Of a DNA stretch of 64,000 nt, positions 45,188 to 53,155 are shown piece by piece. Source of the DNA: Rhodovulum visakhapatnamense (GTDB lineage: Bacteria > Pseudomonadota > Alphaproteobacteria > Rhodobacterales > Rhodobacteraceae); NCBI RefSeq assembly GCF_004365965.1, contig NZ_SOEB01000018.1:1-64000 (forward strand), in the 5' to 3' direction. The notes under the pieces are model-generated. The model searched no databases, was not told where the DNA came from, and saw nothing but the letters and a program-made list of their open reading frames with translations. Position 1 is the first letter of the stretch, and each line of letters begins with the position of its first letter. A program made the translations under genes and the position numbers.

Positions 45188-46627
45188 ATGACCCTGAACG
45201 ATCCCGAACTTTTCCGCGAGGCCGCGCTGATCGGCGGCCAGTGGACCGCCCGCGCCGACATGGCGGTGACCGATCCCGCGACGGGGGCCACCATCGGCCA
45301 CATGCCCGATTGCACCGCCGCCGAGACCGAGGCCGCCATTGCCGCCGCCGCGGCCGCCATGGGACCCTGGAAGGCCCGCAGCCATGCCGAACGCGCCGAT
45401 CTGCTGATGGCCTGGTACGACCTGATGCGCGCCCATGAGGCCGATCTGGCCCGGATCCTGACCGCCGAGCAGGGCAAGCCACTGGCCGAGGCCCTGGGCG
45501 AGATCCGCTATGGCGCCAGCTTCGTGCGCTGGTTCGCGGAAGAAGCGCGCCGGATCAATGGCGGCATCATCCCCTCGCCCACGCCCGACAAGCGCATCCT
45601 GACCCTCAAGGAACCCGTGGGCGTCTGCGCCATCATCACGCCCTGGAACTTCCCCAACGCGATGATCACCCGCAAGGTCGCCCCGGCGCTGGCCGCGGGC
45701 TGCACCGTGGTCATCAAGCCCTCGGACTTCACCCCCTATTCGGCGCTGGCGCTTGGGGTTCTGGCAGACCGCGCGGGCATCCCCGCGGGCGTCATCAACA
45801 TTCTGACCGGCCGCCCCGAAGAGATCGGCGCGACGCTGACCGGGTCCCCCATCGTGCGCAAGCTGTCCTTCACCGGCTCGACCCGGGTGGGGTCTCTGCT
45901 GATGGAGCAATGCGCGCCCACGGTGAAACGCCTCAGCCTGGAACTGGGCGGCAACGCGCCTTTCATCGTCTTCGACGACGCCGATCTCGACGCGGCGGTC
46001 GAGGGCGCGATGGCCTCGAAATTCCGCAATGGCGGGCAGACCTGCGTCTGTTCGAACCGGATCCTCGTGCAGGCGGGCATTCACGACGCCTTCGTCGGGA
46101 AACTGGCGGCCCGGGTCGCGGCGCTGAAGGTGGGGGCGGGCACCGAGGACGGCACCCAGATCGGCCCGATGATCAACGCCGCCGCCATCGCCAAGATCGA
46201 GGCCCATGTGGCCGACGCGCTGGCGAAGGGCGCAACCCGCGCGACGCCCGCCCGCGATCTGCCGCCGCAATTCGCCGATCCGGTGGTCCTGACCGGCGCC
46301 ACGACCGCGATGCGGCTGGCCTCGGAGGAAACCTTCGGCCCGGTGGCGCCCATCTTCCGCTTTAAGACCGAGGCCGAGGCGCTGGCCATCGCCAATGGCA
46401 CGCCCTACGGGCTGGCCGCCTATTTCTACACCCGCGATCTGGCCCGCGCCTTCCGGGTCGGCGAGGCGCTCGAATTCGGGCTCGTCGGGCTCAATACCGG
46501 CGCGGTCAGCCACGAGGTCTCGCCCTTCGGCGGCGTCAAGACCTCGGGGCTCGGGCGCGAAGGCGCCCAGGCCGGGATCGAGGAATACCTTGAAACCAAA
46601 GCCTTCCATCTGGGCGGCCTGCTCTGA
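45188..46627 (+). CDS. NAD-dependent succinate-semialdehyde dehydrogenase-type ALDH
   Basis: A 479-residue aldehyde dehydrogenase. Motifs: LTAEQGKPLAEALGEI and RINGGIIPSP (both usual in GabD), ITPWNFPNAMI, FTGSTRVGSLL, LELGGNAPF, and the catalytic Cys286 in NGGQTCVCSNR. The C-terminal EVSPFGGVKTSGLGREG is also GabD-like. It would bring a C4 semialdehyde into the TCA cycle as succinate. Last gene of the operon, ten bases before a perfect terminator hairpin. Confidence 0.9.
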   Translation: MTLNDPELFREAALIGGQWTARADMAVTDPATGATIGHMPDCTAAETEAAIAAAAAAMGPWKARSHAERADLLMAWYDLMRAHEADLARILTAEQGKPLAEALGEIRYGASFVRWFAEEARRINGGIIPSPTPDKRILTLKEPVGVCAIITPWNFPNAMITRKVAPALAAGCTVVIKPSDFTPYSALALGVLADRAGIPAGVINILTGRPEEIGATLTGSPIVRKLSFTGSTRVGSLLMEQCAPTVKRLSLELGGNAPFIVFDDADLDAAVEGAMASKFRNGGQTCVCSNRILVQAGIHDAFVGKLAARVAALKVGAGTEDGTQIGPMINAAAIAKIEAHVADALAKGATRATPARDLPPQFADPVVLTGATTAMRLASEETFGPVAPIFRFKTEAEALAIANGTPYGLAAYFYTRDLARAFRVGEALEFGLVGLNTGAVSHEVSPFGGVKTSGLGREGAQAGIEEYLETKAFHLGGLL

Positions 46628-46636
46628 TCGAGGCAG

Positions 46637-46658
46637 GGGCGCGCCCTCCGGCGCGCCC
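46637..46658 (+). terminator. Rho-independent-type terminator ending the hyu operon
   Basis: GGGCGCGCC (46637-46645), loop CTCC, GGCGCGCCC (46650-46658), then TTTCC. A perfect 9-bp GC stem ten bases after the last stop codon. Confidence 0.8.
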
Positions 46659-46753
46659 TTTCCGGGGCCCGGCGACAGAGCCCCGGCGCGGTTAATTCTT
46701 ATTTCGGATGTGAGGGATAGGCAGGGATTCGTGCAAAAGAGTGAGCCCTGTTC

Positions 46754-49138
46754 ATGCAAGCTGTCCTGGCGGTTCTCGCCACCCTCCTGATCCCTGGGAT
46801 TGCAACTGCCGAGACCGAGCGTTTCGCGCTTCATACCGACCTCGACCATGTCTGGACGATGACCGCCGCGGCGCTGGTCTTCTTGATGCAGGCGGGCTTC
46901 CTGCTGCTTGAGGCCGGGCAGGTCCGGTCCAAGAACTCGATCAACGTCGCCCAGAAAAACCTGGTCGATTTCATCCTGTCGACCCTGGCCTTCGGCTCGG
47001 TCGGCTTCGCGCTGATGTTCGGCCCCAGCCTCGGCGGATGGATCGGGTTTTCGGCCGATTACGCCTTCTTCAACACACAAGGCGACTGGTCGCTGACCTT
47101 CTTCGTCTTCCAGCTGATGTTCTGCGGCACCGCCGCCACCATCGTCTCGGGTGCGGTCGCCGAACGCGCGACGATGTCGGGCTACATGATCTGCACCCTG
47201 CTGATCGGCTGCCTGATCTACCCGGTCTCGGGCCACTGGGCCTGGGGCGGGCTTTTGTCGGGCGAGTCCGAGGGCTGGCTCGCGCGGCTCGGATTCATCG
47301 ACTTCGCGGGGTCGACCGTGGTGCATTCGGTCGGCGCCTGGGTGGCCCTGGCCGCGATCATCCTTATCGGGCCGCGGCTCGGGCGCTATGACGCGGCGGG
47401 GCGGCCCGTCGCATTGCACGGGCATTCGCCGGTGCTGTCGACGCTGGGCGCGCTGATCCTCTGGATCGGCTGGATCGGGTTCAATGGCGGGTCGACCAAT
47501 ATCGGATCGGGCGCCATTGCCGGGATCGTCGCCAACACCATCGTCTCGGGCGCGGCGGGCGGCGCGGCCGGGCTGATCATCGGCGCGCGCAAGACCGGCA
47601 TCTACCGGCCCGAGCATCTGATCAACGGCTCGCTGGCCGGTCTGGTCGGCATCACCGCGGGCTGCGACGCGGTCACGACGCAATCGGCCTTCCTGATCGG
47701 GGCCAGCGCGGGCGCCGTTGCCTTTCTCGCGCATGAGATGCTGGACCGGGTCTGGCGGCTCGACGACCCGCTCGGGGCGATTTCGGTGCACGGCGTCGCA
47801 GGCGCCTGGGGCACGCTGATGGCGGGCGCCCTGGCCCGGCCCGATGCGTTGATGGCAGGCGGCCGCCTGACCCAGGTCGGTGTGCAGGCGCTGGGCGTGG
47901 GCGCGGTCTTCGTCTGGGCCTTCGGCACCGGCTTTGTTCTGCTCCGGATTGCGGACGCTCTGCTGCCCGCGCCGGACGGGCCGCGCGGCGGGCTGCGCGT
48001 TTCGCGCGAGGCCGAAGAGGCCGGGTTGAACATTTCCGAACATGACGCGCCGCTGGGGCTGTCGGGGCTGGTGCGGGCGATGGCCCGCATCGCCGAGAAC
48101 CCCTCGGCCGAAATCGGCCGGATCGACACCGAACCGGGCGAGGAATCGCACGAGGCCGCAACGCTGTTCAACGGCATCGCCGAGAACATCCGCCTCAAGG
48201 CCGAAACCGACCGGCGGCTTGCCGACCAGTCCGAAGCGTTGCTGGCCGATCTCGCTGGCACCATCGAGGCGGTGCTGGACGGGCGGCTCGACCGGCGCAT
48301 GCGGATCGGGCATGAGGGCCCCTTCGCCCGGGTGCCGGGGTCGATCAATGCGATGATCGGGTCGGTCGAGACGATGGTCGGCGAGATCGCCGCCTCGGCG
48401 CAGTCGGTCGCCGCCCATGCCGCGCAGCTGAGCGCCCAGAGCGTGACGCTGACCTCAGGCTCGACCGATCAGGCCCGCCAGATCGGGTCCGTTTCGGAAG
48501 AGATGGCCGAGCTGCGCGCCGAGGTCGACCGCAACGGCGCACGGCTGGAACAGGCGTTGCTGAATTCGGAACTGGCGCGGCAGGGCGCGGCCGATGCCGC
48601 CGAGATTTCGCGGCGCGCCGTGGCCGGGATGGAACGGGCCAGCGCCGCGATCGGGCGTATCGCCGCCGGGCTCGAGATGATCGACGAGGTCGCCTTTGCC
48701 ACCCGCCTGCTCAGCCTCAACGCCTCGGTCGAGGCGGCCCGGGCGAGCGGCACGGCCGGCGCGGGCTTTTCGGTGGTGGCGCAGGAGGTGCGCAGTCTTG
48801 CCGAAACCACGACCGCCTCGGCCCGCGATATCCGCGGGATGCTGAACGGCGTGCGCGAGACCGTTTCCGGCGCGGTCCGCGAGGTCGCGGGCACCGACCA
48901 CGCGCTGGAGGACATTCGCGGTCGCATCGCCTCGAACGCGACGCTTCTGGCCGAGGTCGAACAGATGGAGACGCGCTCGCGCACCCTCCTGGCCCGTGTC
49001 GAAACCACGCTGTCCGATCTGGCGCAGTCCTCGCGGAGGGTACTGGAAGAGGCGGACCAGACCCGGCAGGTGGCACGCGAGCTGCATTCGAACGCCGCGC
49101 GCACAACCGCCACGGTCGAACGCTACCGCGCGGCCTGA
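46754..49138 (+). CDS. Amt ammonium channel fused to a methyl-accepting chemotaxis signalling domain
   Basis: A 794-residue protein. Residues 1-19 are signal-peptide-like. Residues about 30-405 are a complete Amt/MEP/Rh channel: Asp183 in FIDFAGSTVVH, pore histidines His191 and His346 (SVHGVAGAWG), and LWIGWIGFNGGS. The linker (EAGLNISEH) leads to a HAMP-like helical stretch (about 495-545) and an MCP helical hairpin (about 560-775). Its conserved tip reads DEVAFATRLLSLNASVEAARA and then GFSVVAQEVRSLAE. The channel probably senses or conducts ammonium and passes a signal to CheA/CheW-type partners. There is no C-terminal CheR-docking pentapeptide. The ATG has a weak ribosome site. Downstream is an IS relic and a convergent GGDEF/EAL gene. 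Function is inferred from domains. Confidence 0.92.
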   Translation: MQAVLAVLATLLIPGIATAETERFALHTDLDHVWTMTAAALVFLMQAGFLLLEAGQVRSKNSINVAQKNLVDFILSTLAFGSVGFALMFGPSLGGWIGFSADYAFFNTQGDWSLTFFVFQLMFCGTAATIVSGAVAERATMSGYMICTLLIGCLIYPVSGHWAWGGLLSGESEGWLARLGFIDFAGSTVVHSVGAWVALAAIILIGPRLGRYDAAGRPVALHGHSPVLSTLGALILWIGWIGFNGGSTNIGSGAIAGIVANTIVSGAAGGAAGLIIGARKTGIYRPEHLINGSLAGLVGITAGCDAVTTQSAFLIGASAGAVAFLAHEMLDRVWRLDDPLGAISVHGVAGAWGTLMAGALARPDALMAGGRLTQVGVQALGVGAVFVWAFGTGFVLLRIADALLPAPDGPRGGLRVSREAEEAGLNISEHDAPLGLSGLVRAMARIAENPSAEIGRIDTEPGEESHEAATLFNGIAENIRLKAETDRRLADQSEALLADLAGTIEAVLDGRLDRRMRIGHEGPFARVPGSINAMIGSVETMVGEIAASAQSVAAHAAQLSAQSVTLTSGSTDQARQIGSVSEEMAELRAEVDRNGARLEQALLNSELARQGAADAAEISRRAVAGMERASAAIGRIAAGLEMIDEVAFATRLLSLNASVEAARASGTAGAGFSVVAQEVRSLAETTTASARDIRGMLNGVRETVSGAVREVAGTDHALEDIRGRIASNATLLAEVEQMETRSRTLLARVETTLSDLAQSSRRVLEEADQTRQVARELHSNAARTTATVERYRAA

Positions 49139-49312
49139 GCCTGCGCGCGAAGCTGTAAGCTGCCAAGAAGTCCGCGAGGTGCGTCTGCAGCTGGTCGTGG
49201 CTGTCGTGATGGTCCCGATTGACGTTCAGCGGGAAGACGCGCCACTGGTGCCTCGCCTGATCCGCTTCACCCGCCCTGATCGTGCGGTGCATCCGTTCGA
49301 CCTGTCCGCCGC

Positions 49313-49357
49313 TCGGGAAAAACAGTCCCCCCGGACTGTTTTCCGATCCTCCGAACT
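49313..49357. repeat. Palindromic repeat, family 1, copy A
   Basis: AAAACAGTCC (49319-49328) and GGACTGTTTT (49333-49342) pair perfectly. The flanks CGGGAAA on the left and CCGATCCTC on the right are shared with copy B at 49990-50034. It sits between the IEHR...NHPG and GGQVERM blocks of the transposase relic, where an intact gene has only a few residues. Confidence 0.65.
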
Positions 49358-49476
49358 CCCGGGATGGTTGGGGTTGGTCCGCCGGTGCTCGATCCCGTTT
49401 GCCTCGCAGATCATGTCAAAGCGCATCGGCCGCGAAGACGCGGTATTCCGGCTCCGGGGCTGCTCGGCGAACTGAA

Positions 49477-49522
49477 TGCCCCTCGCCATTGTCTCTCAAA
49501 CCAATGGCGCTCCAATGGCTCG
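49477..49522. repeat. Palindromic repeat, family 2, copy A
   Basis: GCCATTG (49485-49491) pairs with CAATGGC (49502-49508), followed by CAATGGCTC. It breaks the transposase reading after VHTVLTD. About 42 bases replace a single codon of the expected sequence. It shares AACCAATGGC and CAATGGCTC with copy B. Confidence 0.6.
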
Positions 49523-49630
49523 ATCGGTGAGGACGGTGTGGACCTGATAGGGCACGGCTTCGAGCATGCATTGCAGGACCTCCCGGGCCGTCTTCCTGTC
49601 TGCGCCTCGGCGATGTTGATCTGGATCGAG

Positions 49631-49670
49631 CCTGCGTGGTCGCCATCGGTTCGAGACCCGCTGGCGAGGG
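49631..49670. repeat. Probable degenerate family 2 repeat, copy C
   Basis: TCGCCATCGG followed by TTCGAGACC resembles the left part of family 2 copies. It lies at a point where the transposase relic loses similarity (after KRCPVG and before IQINIAEA). The match is weak and partial. Confidence 0.3.
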
Positions 49671-49739
49671 CCGACAGGGCAGCGTTTGAACGCCGACCGC
49701 TTCGGCTTGTCGCCCTCGACGTCCGGCAGGCGCGAGAGG

Positions 49740-49781
49740 CATTCGCCATCGGGCTTGAACCAATGGCACCGCAATGGCTCA
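49740..49781. repeat. Palindromic repeat, family 2, copy B
   Basis: GCCATCGG (49745-49752) pairs with CCAATGGC (49760-49767) except for one wobble. GAACCAATGGCACC and GCAATGGCTC match copy A. It interrupts the transposase relic between LTRSA and SRLPDVEGD, replacing about seven codons by about 43 bases. Confidence 0.6.
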
Positions 49782-49989
49782 GCGCTGCGGTGCAGAGCGT
49801 GTCAGATGCGGGATGGACGGCTGCAGGGCACGGAGGCCGTCATCAAGCGGCAGCAGCGTGTGGCGCCGAAACGCGACGATGGCCGCCTCCTCGGCCTCGG
49901 TGAGGACCGTCGAACGTGGATCCTTAGGGCCGGTCTTGCGATCATCGACCGTCTGCCGTTTGCGCCGGTTCGCAACCGTCTCGGGGGTC

Positions 49990-50034
49990 GTCGGGAAAAC
50001 GATTCACCGGATCGTTTTCCGATCCTCTCCACTC
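49990..50034. repeat. Palindromic repeat, family 1, copy B
   Basis: GGAAAACGAT (49994-50003) and ATCGTTTTCC (50011-50020) are exact complements around a 7-base loop. The flanks TCGG and CCGATCCTC match copy A. It interrupts the N-terminal helix-turn-helix region of the transposase relic. Confidence 0.65.
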
Positions 50035-50192
50035 CGCAGGTCCCGGCTCAGCGTCGCGAGCGACGCCTGCGATCACTGTATCGCGGCTCTGACCGCGTAC
50101 GTGGTCGTGGCGCTTCCGTGAGGAACTTGTCCCATAGGGCCTCCTTCCATTCCTTCGAAAGGATCACACCATCAAACCCTGGGATCGAACAG

Positions 50193-52778
50193 CTAGCCCG
50201 CCTGTGCGCTGCGCATGGGCGGAAGGACCGGGGTCTCTTCGACGCCGAGCCCCGGAAAGACACCCGCCGCCGACCGGCCCTCGACCTCGAGGAAGTCCTC
50301 GCGCGAGAGCGGGTGGCCCAGAAGGTACCCCTGTGCCTCGTTGCACCCGGCCTCCATCACCTGAAGCAGTTGTTCGCGGGTCTCGATCCCCTCCGCAACC
50401 ACGTCGATCCCCATGCTGCCGCAGAGCATGCAGACCGCGCGCACGACCGCGGCGCCGCCCAGATCGCTGTCGATCTCCTGCACGAAGGAGGCGTCGATCT
50501 TGACCTTGTCGAAGGAGAAGATCCTGAGATAGCGCAGCGACGAATACCCGGTGCCGAAATCGTCGAGCGAGATCCGGACGCCCATCCCCTTCAGGGCGGT
50601 CAGCTTGTCCTTCACATCGTCGGTATCCTCGAGCAGCACGCCTTCGGTGATTTCCAGCGCCAGCCGCGCGGGCGGCAAACCGCTCGATTTCAGGGCCTGG
50701 GTCACATCGCCGACGATGTCGTGGCGCCGGAACTGCACCGGCGACAGGTTGATGGCGACACTCAGCCGGTCGGGCCAGGAGGCCGCCTCGGTGCAGGCCA
50801 TCCGCAGCACAAGCGCCCCGAGCGGCACGATCAGCCCCAGTTCCTCGGCCATGGGGACGAATTCGCAGGGCGGGACCAGGCCGCGCGTCGGGTGCCGCCA
50901 GCGCAGCAGCGCCTCGGCCCCGGTGATCCGCCCGGTATCGAGATTGACCAGCGGCTGGAACAGCATCGAGAACTGGTCCAGCTCGATGGCGCGCTTGAGA
51001 TCGGCTTCCAGCTTGATCAGCGCATTCTGCCGGTCCAGCATGTCCCTGTCGAACAGAAGGCACTGGCCCCGGCCCGCGGATTTGGCCGCGTAAAGCGCGA
51101 TATCGGCCCGCGACATGATCTTTTCGGCGCGATCGCCATGCTCGGGCGCGAGCGCGATGCCGACGCTGGCCCCGATATCCGCCAGACGCCCGTCGATCCT
51201 GAAGGGTTGCGACAGCAGGTCGATGATCCGGTCGCCAAGCCCAAGCGCGCTGTCGGGTTGCTGCTGGCCGATCTGGATCACGGCGAACTCGTCGCCGCCG
51301 AACCGCGCCACCGTGTCGCCCTCGCGCACCGCGCCCTGCAGACGCTCGGACACATGGCGCAACAGCTGATCGCCTGCGGCATGGCCAAGCGTGTCGTTGA
51401 CATGCTTGAACCGGTCGAGATCGACGAACAGGATCGCCGCAGGCCGGTTCGGGTCGGCGGTGGCAATGGCGTAATCGATGCTGTCGGCAAAGGCCCGCCG
51501 GTTCGGAAGCCCGGTCAGCGTGTCGTGCCTGGCCATGTGGAGGGCCTGTTCTTCCTGATCGACCCGTTCGGAAATGTCGCTGGCAATCATCATCCAGCCG
51601 CCGGGCACGGGCTGGACCTGCAGCAGGACATGCCGACCGTCGTCCAGTTCCCACGATGCCGAATCCGACCCGCGCTGCGCGATCAGGGCCTTCATGCGGC
51701 TGGCAAAAGCCGCCCCGCCGCCGGGGCGCGCGGCGCTCATCCGGCAGCCGACCTGCGTCAAAAGCCGGTCCAGCGTCACCGAACCCTGCCCGGAAGACAG
51801 CTCTTTCGGCATGCCGAAGAAGGACCAGAACATCGCGTTCGCCACCAGAAGCTTGCCGGTTCCGTCGAACATGCACAGGCCCGCCGGCATGTTCTGCACG
51901 GTCTCGGACAGAAGCGCCCGCTGGGTCTTCATCTCGGCGGCCAGCCGCCGGGTCTCGACGATGCTGTCGCGCAGCGCATGGGCCGAATGGGACAGGGTCG
52001 ACAGCTCGTTCCGTTCGGTGCCGAAATCCGGCAGCCGGACCGTATCGTCCCCGCCAAGAAGTCGGCGCAGCGCATCGTTCAGAGCGATCAGCGGAAGGCT
52101 CAGGCGCCGCACGACCCAGATCGCCGCGCCAAGGGCGAGTGCTCCGGCGGCCGCCAGCGTCAGCACGATCAGCCGCAGGCTTTGTTCGACGATGATGTCC
52201 TGGCGCTCCAGCGCGACCGCCGTATCGGCACGGGTCAGCGTGGTCATGTCAGTGATTCGCGCGGTCAGATCGGCCGCCATCTGTTCGACGCCCACTTCGA
52301 AATGCTCTTTTGCCTTCTCGAAGTCCCCGTCCTCCGCCAGCCTGTCGGCCACGCGAAAACTGGCAAGATAGCCGTCCCAGTCCCGTTGAAGATCGTCGAC
52401 GATCCGCGTTTCCTCGACCGACAGGCCGAGCGACCTGAGCCGCAGCAGCGCCTGTCCGAAGGCCGAGGTCGCCACGCGCTGCGCCTCGCGCAGATCCTCA
52501 CGCTCGAACGGATCGACCTCGAGCACGGAGCGTTCTGCGGCAATTTCGTGATCGCTCAGCGCATTCTCGATGTCATTGATGGCAAAGAGACGCGAGACCG
52601 AGACATCGCCGACAGACCGCGCCGAGGCGCCCAGTGCCTTGAATTCCACATATCCCACGACGCCAAGCGTCACGCTTGTCAGGAAAAGCGCCAGCATGAT
52701 CCCGATCAGGCGCACCCCGAGCCCCGTCGCCGCAAGGCGATTGACGAGCCGCCCCCGCCCGCTGCGCGTTTCCGTCAT
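50193..52778 (-). CDS. Membrane GGDEF/EAL cyclic-di-GMP enzyme with periplasmic sensor and PAS domain
   Basis: An 861-residue inner-membrane protein: TM1 (about 22-42), a helical periplasmic sensor (45-200), TM2 (201-223), HAMP (224-276), PAS-like domain (290-405), GGDEF domain (415-575) and EAL domain (605-830). The cyclase motif GGDEF is at 494-498 with an intact inhibitory-site RxxD (485-488). The EAL motif is at 622-624 with DDFGTGYSS at 739-747 and KID at 760-762. Both activities are possible, so it may make or degrade c-di-GMP. The ATG follows GGAG. It converges on the Amt-MCP gene across an IS relic whose end lies one base beyond its stop. Confidence 0.94.
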   Translation of the reverse strand: MTETRSGRGRLVNRLAATGLGVRLIGIMLALFLTSVTLGVVGYVEFKALGASARSVGDVSVSRLFAINDIENALSDHEIAAERSVLEVDPFEREDLREAQRVATSAFGQALLRLRSLGLSVEETRIVDDLQRDWDGYLASFRVADRLAEDGDFEKAKEHFEVGVEQMAADLTARITDMTTLTRADTAVALERQDIIVEQSLRLIVLTLAAAGALALGAAIWVVRRLSLPLIALNDALRRLLGGDDTVRLPDFGTERNELSTLSHSAHALRDSIVETRRLAAEMKTQRALLSETVQNMPAGLCMFDGTGKLLVANAMFWSFFGMPKELSSGQGSVTLDRLLTQVGCRMSAARPGGGAAFASRMKALIAQRGSDSASWELDDGRHVLLQVQPVPGGWMMIASDISERVDQEEQALHMARHDTLTGLPNRRAFADSIDYAIATADPNRPAAILFVDLDRFKHVNDTLGHAAGDQLLRHVSERLQGAVREGDTVARFGGDEFAVIQIGQQQPDSALGLGDRIIDLLSQPFRIDGRLADIGASVGIALAPEHGDRAEKIMSRADIALYAAKSAGRGQCLLFDRDMLDRQNALIKLEADLKRAIELDQFSMLFQPLVNLDTGRITGAEALLRWRHPTRGLVPPCEFVPMAEELGLIVPLGALVLRMACTEAASWPDRLSVAINLSPVQFRRHDIVGDVTQALKSSGLPPARLALEITEGVLLEDTDDVKDKLTALKGMGVRISLDDFGTGYSSLRYLRIFSFDKVKIDASFVQEIDSDLGGAAVVRAVCMLCGSMGIDVVAEGIETREQLLQVMEAGCNEAQGYLLGHPLSREDFLEVEGRSAAGVFPGLGVEETPVLPPMRSAQAG

Positions 52779-52888
52779 GTCCGTCTCCGTACACTGGCGG
52801 GGCTTTCCTCCTGCCCCGGGTCTGCGCGCCTCGGCCCGTCGCCCGGTCCGCCCTACGCCCCGTCACATCAAGGGACTGACGCCTGTGG

Positions 52889-52905
52889 CTTAAATCCGCT
52901 TTAAG
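52889..52905. promoter_or_regulatory. Inverted repeat in the leader of the GGDEF/EAL gene
   Basis: CTTAAA (52889-52894), TCCGC, TTTAAG (52900-52905): perfect 6-bp arms in an otherwise GC-rich leader, about 110 bases before the start codon. A candidate regulator site. Confidence 0.35.
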
Positions 52906-52934
52906 ACGCCCGGGTTTGCGAACTGCAAAAACCA

Positions 52935-52963
52935 AGAATTTTTATAGTCCTCGAATGGGTCAA
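52935..52963 (-). promoter_or_regulatory. Possible sigma-70-type promoter for the GGDEF/EAL gene
   Basis: On the minus strand TTGACC (complement of 52958-52963) is followed by an AT-rich stretch TATAAAAATTCT. The -35-like hexamer is good; the best-spaced -10 is weak, so the exact start point is uncertain. Confidence 0.35.
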
Positions 52964-53155
52964 GTTGATGGCATCTATGGGCGGCGGAGGCCGGTCCTTG
53001 CGCGGTCCGCGAAAACCGCCGACCGACAGCCCTGAGGGCGGGCGTCGGCTTTGCCCGGCCTGCTGGAAAAGCCCGTCCTGACGCTGCAGGATCGCGGCCC
53101 GGATCGGCGCGCGGCGCGCACGCGGCGACCGGTCCTTGTCGTTCCGTCTTCCGCC

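Larger units (their letters stand above)
49139..50135 (-). pseudogene. IS481-family transposase pseudogene with frameshifts, deletion and insertions
   Basis: Piecewise reading from 50135 gives MGQVPHGSATTTYAVRAAI, an in-frame stop, LATLSRDL, then after an insertion VANRRKRQTVDDRK, STVLTEAEEAAIVAFRRHTL, PSIPHLTRSA, an insertion, SRLPDVEGDKPKR, an insertion, IQINIAEAQ joined to RKTAREVLQ (about 25-30 codons lost), EAVPYQVHTVLTD, an insertion, IQFAEQPRSRN, RFDMICEANGIEHR, an insertion, GGQVERMHRTI, DHHDSHDQLQTHLADFLAAY, FARRL. These are successive blocks of an integrase-type DDE transposase of the IS481 group, in order. Comparison is with the family pattern as I remember it. Non-functional. Confidence 0.8.
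49139..50191 (-). mobile_element. Decayed IS481-family insertion sequence
   Basis: The whole interval between the Amt-MCP stop (49138) and the GGDEF/EAL stop (50193) derives from one IS read on the minus strand. The left end begins TGTTCGATCCC (complement of 50181-50191), with the TGT terminus usual for IS481. A ribosome site AAGGAGG and ATG at 50135 follow. The other end is cut: the C-terminal 40-50 codons of the transposase and the right terminal repeat are missing, and the remnant abuts the Amt-MCP stop codon. It is interrupted by short palindromic repeats. Confidence 0.75.
52779..53155. other. 377-base intergenic region upstream of the GGDEF/EAL gene
   Basis: No gene is visible. The region includes an unusually AT-rich patch around 52885-52965 that probably holds the minus-strand promoter of the GGDEF/EAL gene and one inverted repeat. 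The left part up to the HAF gene end (52970-53155) is GC-rich; I see nothing defined in it. Confidence 0.5.

Noticed and set aside
45164-48418. A 1084-residue minus-strand frame under the Amt-MCP and dehydrogenase genes
   Set aside because: Shadow of well-supported plus-strand genes; low-complexity composition and no motifs.
49686-52904. A 1072-residue plus-strand frame
   Set aside because: Antisense to the GGDEF/EAL gene and the IS relic, whose motifs and order are clear on the minus strand.
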